From contig NC_065889.1 in NCBI RefSeq assembly GCF_905147045.1, positions 8,189,001 to 8,253,000 on the forward strand: a stretch of DNA of 64,000 nt. Direction: 5' to 3'. Source of the DNA: Nymphalis io (Eukaryota; Arthropoda; Insecta; Lepidoptera; Nymphalidae). Under the pieces are notes generated by a model. That model was not told the DNA's origin. It saw nothing but the letters and a program-made list of their open reading frames with translations, and ran no database searches. Positions within the stretch are counted from its first letter, which is position 1. Every line of letters begins with the position of its first letter. Shown here piece by piece: positions 36,301 through 42,762 of the stretch. The translations under genes and the position numbers were made by a program.

Positions 36301-36364
36301 GACCCGCTGATCCCTCAGGGGTGTGGGCTTTTACACCCTGATGGGACACCCTGACACCCTCCAT
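15176..36364 (-). CDS. jbug: filamin-type actin-binding protein, jitterbug-like, 3' incomplete (19 exons joined)
   Basis: Filamins bind F-actin through N-terminal CH domains and link filaments through immunoglobulin-like repeats at the cell cortex. Exons: 36364-36149, 35927-35747, 35025-34926, 29274-29132, 27903-27680, 24539-24398, 23540-23377, 21183-21008, 20763-20651, 20452-20271, 19801-19559, 19479-19353, 19056-18639, 18424-18252, 18180-18081, 18011-17852, 17345-17173, 15679-15588, 15352-15176. All junctions are GT-AG with matching phase, giving 1,101 codons plus one base. Domains by approximate residue: CH1 49-166, CH2 167-263, CH3 264-365, filamin repeats about 366-460, 461-550 and 551-645, a Ser/Arg-rich linker 646-1012, and a fourth repeat from 1015. 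Classical filamins have two CH domains; three CH domains followed by filamin repeats is the known jitterbug arrangement, hence the symbol. The last exon ends at a donor with an open codon, so more repeats must follow. The gene is intact in what is seen. Other starts or isoforms are possible. Confidence 0.85.
15588..15679 (-). CDS. jbug: jbug-like exon 18: start of filamin repeat 4
   Basis: Residues 1012-1043. GIVIKPTYKGIVGQPVEF is the opening strand pair of a filamin repeat (G...G.p..f.vd). The acceptor is TTTTTCACAG and the donor ATAG|GTAAGT, phase 1. Confidence 0.82.
15964..16063 (+). other. orphan exon-like block on the plus strand in a filamin intron
   Basis: It is bounded by TATTCTTACAG and TCG|GTAAGT, both good splice signals on the plus strand. 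The 100 bp reads openly as LKKRSTVQVIYEPRMDKVDV and YVNSWPVAISREF, with an alternating strand-like pattern. I do not recognise the protein and see no partner exon nearby. It may be an exon of a gene nested in the filamin intron, or chance. Confidence 0.35.
16808..16872. repeat. 31-bp near-perfect AT-rich hairpin in filamin intron 17
   Basis: The inner stem 16821-16838 pairs perfectly with 16842-16859 across the 3-nt loop GCA. Outward it continues for 13 more positions with one mismatch and one G-T pair. Confidence 0.8.
17173..17345 (-). CDS. jbug: jbug-like exon 17: linker with a G/C-run hairpin in the coding DNA
   Basis: Residues 955-1012. It encodes QEITKREVRESSYVVRDS, a Gln run (HQQQQS), then NRPPRDPTGGARTE. 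The last part comes from a run of seven C and a run of seven G that can pair as a 9-bp stem (17208-17236). The frame through the runs agrees with both neighbouring exons. Phase 2. Confidence 0.78.
17208..17236. repeat. G/C-run hairpin inside a filamin coding exon
   Basis: GG plus seven C (17208-17216) pairs with seven G plus CC (17228-17236) over an 11-nt loop. It lies in exon 17, where it encodes the Pro/Gly-rich PPRDPTGGA. Confidence 0.8.
17472..17560 (-). mobile_element. possible old family P 3' fragment in filamin intron 16
   Basis: TAGTAGGAAGGCAGACAGG, GTGGTAGCTTCCGTTAGC and ACATTGTAAGAAGTGATGG follow the order of the unit's last 90 bp, with many changes. Confidence 0.4.
17852..18011 (-). 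CDS. jbug: jbug-like exon 16: charged linker
   Basis: Residues 901-954. It is rich in Asp, Arg and Gln (HGQSTLDRETQRNTQLNKF, then RHLDRLVDERDSDTY), possibly helical, with no recognised domain. Phase 0 at CGT|GTAAGT. Confidence 0.8.
18081..18180 (-). CDS. jbug: jbug-like exon 15: linker
   Basis: Residues 868-901, a short hydrophilic piece (GDPGGKPYRQRNDSWDTIET). Introns of 71 and 69 bp flank it. The acceptor is TTTTAATAG and the donor AATAC|GTAAGT, phase 2. Confidence 0.8.
18252..18424 (-). CDS. jbug: jbug-like exon 14: linker
   Basis: Residues 810-868. It is Ser/Tyr-rich (VNSPTDRYSPVTTTKRL, then YKMYSSYSGSQDNL) and again lacks any recognised domain. Phases match exons 13 and 15. Donor CCGA|GTGAGT. 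Confidence 0.8.
18639..19056 (-). CDS. jbug: jbug-like exon 13: Ser/Arg/Pro-rich disordered linker
   Basis: Residues 671-810, the longest exon (418 bp). Composition is Ser, Arg, Asn, Thr and Tyr with no fold pattern. The end carries a run of related short units (SSPYRAS, SPYRAT, SPIGRT, SPLTRK, SPLNRT, SPINR), each with a Ser-Pro and a nearby Arg, so proline-directed phosphorylation is plausible (inference). Donor CG|GTAGGT, phase 2. Confidence 0.82.
19353..19479 (-). CDS. jbug: jbug-like exon 12: end of filamin repeat 3
   Basis: Residues 629-671. LYIYFNGYDVHGSPHVFRVG is the standard closing strand pattern of a filamin repeat (v.fng..v.gSPf.v). It then turns into a basic Ser/Pro-rich stretch (RSKKHRDSASPSPAY), the start of the linker. 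Phase 1. Confidence 0.86.
19559..19801 (-). CDS. jbug: jbug-like exon 11: end of filamin repeat 2 and most of repeat 3
   Basis: Residues 548-628, a whole number of codons. GGPFTCEVFDPAGV is the usual repeat end (sPF.v.v.D), then FELDTSQCGVKGDLQLDIVH and YRATFMPKAAGKHR, the F.P...G.h signature of the third repeat. The acceptor lies beside a run of six G. Confidence 0.87.
20271..20452 (-). CDS. jbug: jbug-like exon 10: filamin repeat 2
   Basis: Residues 487-547. It encodes DIDVTAHSPSGRAVPLRP, a Pro/Ser/Thr-rich loop (HPPPSAPGTTAS), then ATFQPDEAGVWTIAITYKGE, the filamin signature F.P.e.G.w.i.i.y.g. The long loop is a variation on the usual repeat. Phase 0 at CAG|GTTTTA. Confidence 0.86.
20651..20763 (-). 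CDS. jbug: jbug-like exon 9: end of filamin repeat 1 and start of repeat 2
   Basis: Residues 449-487. It encodes VDGRYFFRVLPRLVSVPP and then CAAGSIVEVLVSAT, the last strand of one repeat and the first of the next. Donor ACAG|GTTAAC, phase 1. Confidence 0.84.
21008..21183 (-). CDS. jbug: jbug-like exon 8: filamin repeat 1
   Basis: Residues 391-449. The beta-strand pattern TYIKVESI, EVKVSILNP, GAGEFVPEHAGMHEIVLTVD fits a filamin repeat, with its typical F.P..AG.H.I sequence. The acceptor is TTTTCAG and the donor ATCAG|GTAATA, phase 2. Confidence 0.85.
21284..21590 (-). mobile_element. possible non-autonomous Helitron, 3' end at 21284
   Basis: On the minus strand it ends GTAGGGGCGGGTAGCTAG followed by T, a Helitron-like CTAG end. 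The body contains a run of the type ATTGCAAACAAACATAC common in lepidopteran Helitrons. It lies in filamin intron 7. The 5' end is not defined. Confidence 0.45.
22082..23226 (-). mobile_element. 5'-truncated R1-clade LINE inserted in a SINE
   Basis: GC-rich 1.15-kb block with the 12-bp target duplication GGTATCCACTAA (22070-22081 and 23227-23238), an A run of about 13 at its 3' end (T run at 22084-22095 on the plus strand), a 3' UTR of about 240 bp (22082-22324), and the C-terminal third of the R1-type ORF. R1 elements often target rDNA; this copy is in unrelated DNA, as in non-specific R1 relatives. Confidence 0.88.
22325..23226 (-). pseudogene. C-terminal fragment of R1-type ORF2, frame still open
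   Basis: About 300 codons without a stop, ending in TAG at 22325. It starts in mid-protein with GPKLISAAAALGRLLPNVGG, then RRLYAGVVRSMALYGAPIW, the region after the RT palm in R1 ORF2. A zinc-knuckle-like motif CHECGAPSDTACHTLMEC lies near 22600. The RT catalytic core and the endonuclease are missing, so it is not functional. The open frame says the insertion is recent. The longer apparent frame to 23320 runs into the SINE and intron and is not real. Confidence 0.85.
23377..23540 (-). CDS. jbug: jbug-like exon 7: end of CH domain 3 and start of filamin repeat 1
   Basis: Residues 336-390. It has VQPVLSAKDMSQSDVEHLGV then MTWATQFRNV, the last CH helix, then a Pro-rich hinge (PPRPPIHDM) leading into the first immunoglobulin-like repeat. 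Donor CCA|GTAAGT, phase 0. A SINE carrying a LINE ends about 43 bp past this donor. Confidence 0.86.
24398..24539 (-). CDS. jbug: jbug-like exon 6: middle of CH domain 3
   Basis: Residues 289-336. It opens TDWNDGRVANELVRSMGG, the same DW.DG signature as in CH2, and continues to WEENCQMAIDAGKKLG. This repetition supports a third CH domain rather than a repeat unit. Donor TTAG|GTATAA, phase 1. Confidence 0.87.
25453..25712 (-). mobile_element. family A SINE in filamin intron 5
   Basis: In reverse from AACAGCCAGTAAATGACCCA to CTAGCCACTGGGCTATCTCG, with GCGGGTTGGTGGATGAACAC in the middle. Same orientation as the gene. Confidence 0.78.
26849..27156 (+). mobile_element. tRNA-headed SINE (family A), full length with perfect target duplication
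   Basis: The best copy of the main SINE here. The head has an A-box-like GCCCAGTGGTTCGAACGCG and a B-box-like GGGTTCAAACCCGGG, then a body with AACCTGCATGTGTCTAATTT and the end AGGAGGCCTTAGCCCAGCAG. A 13-bp direct repeat TAATCTAATTTAT flanks it (26836-26848 and 27157-27169). There is no A tail; it ends in GCTGTTACTGTACTG. It lies in filamin intron 5, antisense to the gene. Confidence 0.9.
27680..27903 (-). CDS. jbug: jbug-like exon 5: end of CH domain 2 and start of CH domain 3
   Basis: Residues 214-288. It has the CH2 second half (ENCRRAMKLAHRELDVP, then LSGMTYLSYF), followed by GVKSTLEWVNSRLERPISNF, which opens a third CH domain. The acceptor is TTTCCAG and the donor ACG|GTGAGT, phase 0. 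Confidence 0.87.
28134..28429 (-). mobile_element. family P SINE-like unit, full length, in filamin intron 4
   Basis: T run, AATAGGAAGGCGGACGAGC, then the whole unit to CTACCACCAG. Slightly more diverged than the copies at 31529 and 44399. It sits between filamin exons 4 and 5 in the same orientation as the gene. Confidence 0.82.
29132..29274 (-). CDS. jbug: jbug-like exon 4: first half of CH domain 2
   Basis: Residues 166-214. KLMLSWLQAALP and LTTDWNSGVLLSALVDFCKP match the CH2 start of filamins. The donor is read as CTTA|GTTAGT; the other possible GT four bases on would put a stop at the junction, so it is rejected. Phase 1. Confidence 0.86.
29318..29545 (-). mobile_element. family A SINE, old, in filamin intron 3
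   Basis: AGTGCGGGTTGATGGAAATC and GTTCGGGTTTGAACACAG mark the middle and the head in reverse. Its low end begins about 45 bp upstream of exon 4. Confidence 0.6.
29790..30089 (+). mobile_element. family A SINE, full length, in filamin intron 3
   Basis: Starts CCGAGATGGCCTAGTGG and ends GGCTGCTACTGTT. The 12-bp direct repeat ATACATATTTTC flanks it at 29778-29789 and 30090-30101. Nearly intact, so young. Confidence 0.9.
30155..30345 (-). mobile_element. family P unit, old and diverged
   Basis: It matches in order through TCTGATGATAAGTTG, CAGACATTG, CTAAGATGTTAT, AAACTGGAACAC, TGCGGTAGAATTA and TGAGTGGGTACCC. It lies between a tRNA-headed SINE and the LINE. Confidence 0.5.
30640..33430 (+). pseudogene. 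LINE endonuclease/reverse transcriptase, decayed
   Basis: The endonuclease part runs to about 31528: NIRGLHANL near 30810, TETQ, GDFNAHHESW near 31208 and SSDHN near 31427. The RT part starts after the SINE-like insertion: KASGPDGIPA near 32460, QAVPKKGD, NYRPIAITSV, DISKAFDRVWH near 32856, AGVPQGS, and the catalytic YADD near 33104. Damage: a TGA at 31133 in an otherwise continuous frame, the 292-bp insertion at 31529-31820, frameshifts near 32395, near 32570 and near 32980, and a deletion near 33318 that joins the RT to the 3' end. It cannot encode an active protein. Confidence 0.88.
31529..31820 (+). mobile_element. 290-bp A-tailed SINE-like unit (family P), inserted in the LINE
   Basis: It starts CTGGTGGTAGGGC and ends TTCTATA plus an A run. 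It differs from the copy at 44399 at about three positions. It interrupts the LINE codons for KSAD/WDG, and AGATT is repeated on both sides. Family P copies are discrete (292-301 bp), so they behave as a SINE rather than as randomly truncated LINE ends. No convincing tRNA-like head is seen. Confidence 0.85.
33904..33980. promoter_or_regulatory. GC-rich island in filamin intron 3
   Basis: Contains GCGCAGGCG (33917-33925) and the 12-bp palindrome TGCGCCGGCGCA (33953-33964). It stands just beyond the LINE (ends 33464) and is not part of it. Candidate internal promoter or enhancer. Confidence 0.4.
34451..34679 (+). mobile_element. family A SINE with internal loss, in filamin intron 3
   Basis: GTGCCGTGATGGCCCAGTAG, ACATCGTGAGGAAGCCTGC and GAGGCCTTAGCCCAGCATTG. 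The B-box is poorly kept (CCTAGTTGAAACC). Confidence 0.78.
34926..35025 (-). CDS. jbug: jbug-like exon 3: end of CH domain 1
   Basis: Residues 133-166. IVNGNLKLILGLIWSLI is the last conserved CH helix (typical form IVdGN.kLiLGLiW.li). The acceptor is TTTTTTCAG and the donor CCCAG|GTAATA, phase 2. The following 5.65-kb intron holds the large LINE and several SINEs. Confidence 0.88.
35135..35166. repeat. perfect 32-bp palindrome in filamin intron 2
   Basis: TTATTATTCCATGTTA followed at once by its exact reverse complement, with no loop. About 110 bp upstream (5' side) of exon 3 on the gene strand. Confidence 0.85.
35545..35695 (+). mobile_element. family C SINE, 5' part eroded
   Basis: TCGCAGGTTCGATCGCTCGC, CACTCCTAACACAAGC, GGGGGGTAAATAGGAATG and AAAAATGGCCATTGC follow the order of the copy at 43915. 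It lies in filamin intron 2 and begins about 180 bp from the exon 2 donor on its low side. Confidence 0.55.
35747..35927 (-). CDS. jbug: jbug-like exon 2: core of CH domain 1
   Basis: Residues 73-133. The acceptor is TTAAACAG. The motif DLVEDLRDGTVLCSLVEAL is the conserved CH-domain core (DLxDG..L..L.E). The donor G|GTATCA leaves phase 1. The intron before it is only 221 bp. Confidence 0.88.
36149..36364 (-). CDS. jbug: jbug-like exon 1: start codon, N-terminus and first CH helix
   Basis: The ATG is at 36364-36362. An in-frame TAA four codons upstream (36376-36374) closes the frame, so this is the first usable start in the exon. It encodes residues 1-72 and ends in phase 0 at AAG|GTAAGA. The first 45 residues are low in hydrophobics; CH1 begins near EIQANTFRNWVNETLKPL. 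A separate 5' UTR exon is likely but not located. Confidence 0.85.
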
Positions 36365-37084
36365 GTTGCTTTGTTAGTTAACAGGACAAATGACCAAATC
36401 TTTTTATTACTTCAGTCATTATAACACTGCACGGTTGCGTCATCTGTTACAAGTAATTATTGTATTAATCACGTGGTTTGAATAAAATTGTTTCCAACGT
36501 TGTTTCCAGTAACATAGATTTAAAAATGTAATTTAAATAAGGTATGGTTAAAATTATTTAAAAACTGAAATTATGTGGGTTAACAGTATTCTTATACTTC
36601 TTTCTTTCAGATGTACAAAGGATTTTTTAGTAAATTCTAAGTAATCTATTATTTTTATTTTGAGTATTAATTAATTATTAATAACCATGCATAATTAAGT
36701 TGTAATAGTATGATGTAAGCGATAATTGAATTAAAAATTAAAAGTATATTTTACTCGAATATTCTCTATATTTCAAAAGATAAAAAAGTGTACCGGTTCG
36801 GAAGGTAAATTCTACCTCTTCTAATTACTCCTTTTCACCAATCATTTATATGTAATAATCGATATTCATAGCAATATGATCTGTCATAACTAACAAACTA
36901 TAATATTATTATCAAAAGATTGATAAAACAAACACCTTAAGAATTTTTAAAATTTGCAATCCAAAACAATAAAGAAACAGCGACACGTGCATATCGTACA
37001 TTCTACTTATAATGAGGAATGTTATATTAAGAAATAACGGACGTATGCCTAGTTAAAAGGAAAATAAATTCCTATGTAGTCGAT

Positions 37085-37270
37085 AGTTTAAACGACCTTT
37101 GCGATAATGTGTGAATCGTGCGGCTCGTCAATGTCAGCGAAGCGGGCGCTAAGAGTTTTCAGCAGATTGATGACGTATTGTCACTTGCCTTGTGATTGAT
37201 GATACGATCTGAGCTTTTTTCAAAGCGAGCGATGAACAGTTTCAAATTCCGAACGTCATAGTGGAATGAG
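37085..37270 (-). promoter_or_regulatory. possible proximal promoter region of the filamin gene
   Basis: Moderately GC-rich block 0.7-0.9 kb upstream of the start codon with GAATCGTGCGGCTCGTCAAT, GAAGCGGGCGC and TGATGACGTA (CRE-like). Supported only by place and base composition. Confidence 0.3.
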
Positions 37271-37601
37271 TTTTAAAATAGCATCTATAACCAATCAGAT
37301 AATACATATAAAAAATCTACAGTCGTAGGAACTTCTAACGTTAGGTAACGCGATGAACCATGTGGCGTGTGGTAGTTTTAAGTAATCGATTAGTAACCAT
37401 CTATTGCAATTGATAAGCTACCTTGTTGTTGTAGTGGCTTAATTATAATTTGGCTTTCCAGGAATAATCCTGGAAGCACGTAAAGTCACTTGATATGAAG
37501 TGCTCTTTTGCACATACCGATGTATGAGATTACAGGAGAGATCACCAAACTTGTGTTTAGGAAAAATAATCTAAATAGATAGATATATTTAAATATAGTA
37601 A

Positions 37602-37687
37602 TGAGCCACCTAATATTAAGTGGTCACCACCGCCCATAGACATTGGCGATGTAAGAAATCTTAAACATTACTTACATCGTCAATGCG
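37602..37687 (-). mobile_element. family P unit, 3' fragment
   Basis: GAGCCACCTAATATTAAGTG, then GGTCACCACCGCCCATAGAC and CATTGGCGATGTAAGAAAT. Only the last 85 bp of the unit is left. Confidence 0.6.
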
Positions 37688-40600
37688 TTTATTTATGTAA
37701 TTTTACTATTTTATTTATATTTGTTACGGATTTAAGACTAATGTCAAAATAACTGTATTCTAATTAATATAATAGTATATGTTATTATTACTTTTTTTCG
37801 CTAATTTTCGTTGCGTCCTTGTTGTTAAGAACATATAACAATTGAATAATAAAAAAGAAATGTTACACGTGTCACTTCAAATATAGATATTACAATAAAA
37901 TAGGTAGATAAAAAGCGGTCCAATAAATTTAAGAATGTTAAATAAGGCGAAAGATATAAAGTGAAACATAAAACTCCCATAGACTTAAAACAGGTGGGTC
38001 CGCACTCTTTAAATTGCCTCTTTTAGGAGTTTTGTCGAAATCAATATTGCCTCTGTAACTTTCCCTTCTAATTGCGAAGCCGTGAAAATATTCCCTTATA
38101 ATAAATTCTATATATTACGAGCCCTTTAACAGAATTAAATTTCTTGCGAATTACATTGTGGAGTATCTTATTACTTTTAAGAACTTGAAATTTATTAAAA
38201 TAAATGTTTTATGAAAAAAATATAATGATAAATTTTTGTATTTGTATTTATACAGTTGTATTGTGGAGCCTTATATCGTCTGTGTAGTTGGCTAGTGTTC
38301 ATTAAGCTTAGTCGCTTTTACCAAATCGATTAGGAGGTCATCACCATCATATGAGAAGATTATACCTTATTCCTTCTAAAATATCGAAATAAGATAATAT
38401 ACATCACATATTATACATACATATTATATATTTTTTAAGAATTTAAAAAGATGACATATATAATATATTTAAGATTTTAACACAATCAAAACAGGTAATA
38501 TTATACCACATTATGCTTCTTCACTAATTAAAATGTTAAAGCCAAAATCCATAGCCATTAAAATCTCACTAACATCCAATATGATTGATCAACACAAAAT
38601 CCCAACTATTAAGCCACATAAAAGTAATATTACGTTTTAATTATATAAATAAGCATAATTATATATTAAACAATTCTATTGGTAGATTATCTAACAAAAT
38701 TTTATTTTCCTACGGTTAAATTTCGCGTCGCTTAAGACGTTATCTTAAAGTATATCTTCGCATTATTATAATGTGTTTATGTGCGCGTGGGCAAAACACA
38801 GTTCAAATCAGACTATTGATATGTATTAATGTGAATATTCTATTAAAGCCAACCACTGTGGGCTGAGTATTTGTTAGAACGTTGGCTGTACCGTCATCAC
38901 TATTTTAGTTGATCATTATCATCGATGACAGTATTTTTTGTATGGTACAGTCTTGTCTTATTTTAGTTCATAAGAGTACAAAGAACACACTTATTGTAAA
39001 ATGATTTTTATATTTATTTACTTGATAATTTGTTTAAGTCTTAGTCTAGTTAATAGATATTGGTTTTGTTTGAAAGCTATTGCTTTCGAAACATAGAAAT
39101 GTATCAATAAACTAATAAATGAGGTTAAGGGACTTCATTAAATCCGCCAATAATAAAAATTGTCTATTAAAAAAATTATTAAAATGCATATAAAAGCGAA
39201 TCTTTTTGAATACTATAATATATAATAATGGCCGTTTCTAATCCAAGTAATAAGTTTTCATATGTTAAATGCTGTATTCGTGTTTATAATTTAACTCATG
39301 AGTCTATGAAGAAAATCATTTTTAGAAAATGCATGATGCACAAAGTTCCGCATTAAAGCGCACTGGAATAGGGTAGAATAAGTTCTAAACCTTCCTCTTA
39401 AGAAGAGATAAGACCAACGCTCAGCAGTGAAACATAGCGTATTTGCTTTAAAATTGAGAAAAACTTAATATTAAAAAAGAACATCTACACATCACATTGT
39501 TTGAACTTCGAATGTTGCATTAAAATTTGAATCGCCCAAAGTTTGAAATACGAATGAAAACGTAACACTGTTTTATTCATTTTATTTGATAAGAAATGTT
39601 GCTAAATTAATACTATTATGTAATATGATTTGATGTTGCCTTATAAGGCCAGCGCATTCAAATGTAGGTATTTATATAAAATACCAATTACTCATCTTAT
39701 ATGGTTAACTGGTCCTTGTACATCGAGCAAACATTCTGACTCATGAGACAAGACTCGCATTTGAATTTATCAAACTCTTTATACAATACATGGGTATTAT
39801 ACATGTTTACTTCTAATTTTTTTCGAATCGATCGTAGTTTTACTATGACTATCGATGAAAAAAGTGTAATGCTTCTACATTACGTAATTAATTAATTCGA
39901 ATTGAGTTTCTGCCGCGATTTGATGTTTCACTCTTTCAATCACATTATATATAAACATATTATAATATAACCTTAGTCAGTGTGTTTACTAATCAAATGT
40001 AATGATGTAATGATAAGCACCCTCTTTGATCAAACATCAAAGTGGTCTTAATGAACAAATACGTGGTTTTGAAAAACTGACTGGAGTTAAAGCTTGCGCT
40101 AATTAATTTAATATTACTCCGCAGCGCACACAGACACAAAACAATTATAATATAGTAAATAAGAAAAACATTAGATGTAGATATATGTACATACATCAAA
40201 TAAACGGAACGAAACAATTCAAAAACGAAATATGCTACAGACATAAAATTCGGTAGCGAAATATTAAATAATAAGATAAACATGAACATTAGTAACCTTA
40301 AACGATTAAAACTATCACACAAATCAAAGATTTTTTTGTATTAATTTTGATCCAAGCCTTATAATAAATGCATATACAAAATCGTATATTCAACCTTTCG
40401 CGTTGGATATGTTAGTGAATTTTTGAAGAGTAATCCTCTTTATTTTTGATTCAGGATTAAGAGGCGGTTTTATGTGAAAATTTATAACATTTTTCATTTC
40501 ATATGGATAGAAAATAGGATTGTTTGCCTTATACGGGATATTAACGATTGATACTTCTAAGTTCCACTGTTAAGGTAGTTCAGGAAACATGCAAGCTATC

Positions 40601-40805
40601 CTACTTTTTTAATATAAATTATAAAAGCGATAATAAGTCACGTCTATACTCCTCCATTTATTAATATTAATTATAAAGTTTTCCAGGTTACAAAAAAGGA
40701 CATATGTGGGGGGCCACATGCAATCGAGGCCTTGGCCTGTTATAAGTTGATTATAAAATGATTTACAATATTAAGTATGTACTATGTACATATTCGTCGC
40801 CCCGT
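37688..40805. other. AT-rich stretch upstream of the filamin gene
   Basis: Holds the old SINE at 39228 only. The frame at 39993-40322 is rich in Leu, Phe, Ile and Tyr codons, as AT-rich DNA gives by chance. Confidence 0.45.
39228..39436 (+). mobile_element. family A SINE, old
   Basis: It can be followed through GTGTTTATAATTTAACTCATG, CGCACTGGAATAGGGTAGAA and GACCAACGCTCAGCAGTGA. The head is hardly recognisable. Confidence 0.5.
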
Positions 40806-41062
40806 GTAGTTTTTTTTTTTATATTTGCCGGAAAGGCAAATAACTTTACTCCACCTGATGGTAAGTGGTAGTAGAGTCCAAACGCGATGACGGCCAGTAC
40901 AGTCGGGAAGAATGTTCTGCACAAGCCACCCTCGCATTGCCAGCTCGCAAGATGCCTCTTCACGCCTCGTTTGAAGGATCCCGGGTTGTAACAGAAGGGG
41001 AACACGTGAGCTGGTAAAGAATTCCATTTTTTGAAAGTGCGACAAAGAAAGGAGTAGTACAC
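40806..41062 (-). mobile_element. 5'-truncated LINE, same 3' end as the 30.6-kb LINE
   Basis: On the minus strand it encodes the C-terminal tail CRTFKKWNSLPAHVFPFCYN and GSFKRGVKRHL, then a 3' region with CTACTACCACTTACCATCAG and the end GGCAAATATA plus an A run. The block around ATTCTTCCCGACTG and GCGTTTGGACTCTACTACC is shared with 33360-33430. It shows what the 30.6-kb LINE lost between its RT and its 3' end. Confidence 0.82.
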
Positions 41063-41781
41063 AATAATAGGTCCTGAGTATTATTGTGTACTATTTTTAT
41101 ATGAAAATGGATGCTGGTATATTTGTTTAAATGTAATAGAATTCAGCATCGTCGTTTGACACAATGTTAGTAGGCAACATAACAAGCTTATGTCTGTATA
41201 AACTTGTTGTATTGAGGATATATATCATATATAATCAACTTTGTTGTAACTTGTTAGGTGGCGCTGCAGCTCAGATGACCACTTGCCATGACAATTGATA
41301 CATCTATACTTATATACATATATAGATAGGTAGGATAACGTCAGCCGGTTTTTGCTGAATATCCTTTTCTAAAGTAAATAAATAAATTATTATAGCTACC
41401 GTTTGAATTGATCTCCTTTTAATTAAAATAATAGTAAGATATTGAGAGGACCTGATACTTGGATTGGTAAAAGCGACTTCAGCTGATAAAGGTTTTGAAA
41501 CTGCAGGCATATGTATACATTATTATTTACATTGATGTATTTTTTTTTATTAAATCGTTAACAATACATTGGTAAAAATATTAACTACTGAGCCACCGCG
41601 ATACATTTGCTTGAAACATCTGACTTGTATGTATAATCTTACACATACATAAGTTTTTTTTTGAATTAGCGTAATTTATTCGGTATTATAGGTTTTTTTT
41701 ATTGTTTTAATTTTAATTAGTAACAACAAGCTTATTTCCGATTTTTATGGTATTCCGATGTTCGGGGCACACTCGGCGCCT

Positions 41782-41830
41782 TGGACACCGACGAGCCCCA
41801 CATGGCGTATGTGGGGCTCGTCGGTGTCCA
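41782..41830. repeat. GC-rich perfect 22-bp hairpin with 5-nt loop
   Basis: The left arm 41782-41803 starts TGGACACCGACGAGCC; the right arm 41809-41830 is its exact reverse complement; the loop is GGCGT. The surroundings are AT-rich apart from about 25 GC-rich bases on the left (TCGGGGCACACTCGGCGCC). Confidence 0.88.
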
Positions 41831-42135
41831 CACTGTTCCTAAAAAACTGTTTGTAAAAATTATTTCTTAATCACTTGACGATCACTTTAGTTTTATATAT
41901 TTTAAATAATACTATCAAAATGTATCTTTAAGGAATTTATAATATTCGTGTTTACCGCTGCAGTTAAGCGTAAAAGATGTTCGAAGTGGAAACGCTCAGA
42001 ATCGAAGCTAAGATTTCACATCGCCAGGCCAACCGTTGAGCTATAATTGACGATCAATAATTTAGTTGGACACTGTTGAATAAAGGCGTATTCGAGTTAA
42101 CACCTCAACTGACTCCGCAAAGTTAATATAATACA

Positions 42136-42298
42136 GGGAGCCAGTGTAACTGCAGGCACAAGGGACATAACATCTTAGTTCTCATGATTGGTGGCGTATT
42201 GGGGATGTAATTTATTGTTAATATTTCTTACAGTGCCAATGTTTTTGAGTGGTGCTAACCACTTACCATCAGGTGGCACATTATAGCTGTCCGTTTAT
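42136..42298 (+). mobile_element. family P unit, 5' truncated
   Basis: Starts inside the unit at GAGCCAGTGTAACTGCAGGC and keeps the block ACCACTTACCATCAGGTGG near its end. The tail is eroded. Confidence 0.7.
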
Positions 42299-42627
42299 AT
42301 AAGTTAATATAATATACTTGCTAATTAATCAATTTAAATATCATGTTAAGTATATATAAATACACATAACAAGATTGTATAGAGATAACAGAATACCGTG
42401 TTGTTATTATTTATTGATTTTCATTTGCGAATAAATATAATAGTATCATATTAAGATATCTATGAAATTTGATTTGTATAGAAATGTAACTACTGAGTTT
42501 TTAGTTCGTTCGGTAGAATTTACATGAACAACATCTAATGTAAAGCAGACCGGTGCTTTACATTAGACTTTGCGCATTAAAAATAATGCAAATTTAACAC
42601 GGGTATCTTTCAACAGTAAACATATAC

Positions 42628-42762
42628 GCCTTTACTTATAAATGGTTTTTAGAGGGTTATTTGAAGAACAATGTCTTCTTCTTTCAATTGTCAACTTAAT
42701 GATGACAGAAAGAGAGAAATCAGTGTTTAACTAAACGCCAAACAACCTTTATAAGTAAGGCT
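42628..42762. mobile_element. small MITE with TTACTTATAAA termini
   Basis: The left end GCCTTTACTTATAAATGG and the right end CTTTATAAGTAAGGC are inverted repeats. The inside has AGAGAGAAATCAGTGTTTAA and CTAAACGCC. Related copies at 55452 and 60171 share this inside in the opposite sense. No coding capacity. Confidence 0.65.
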
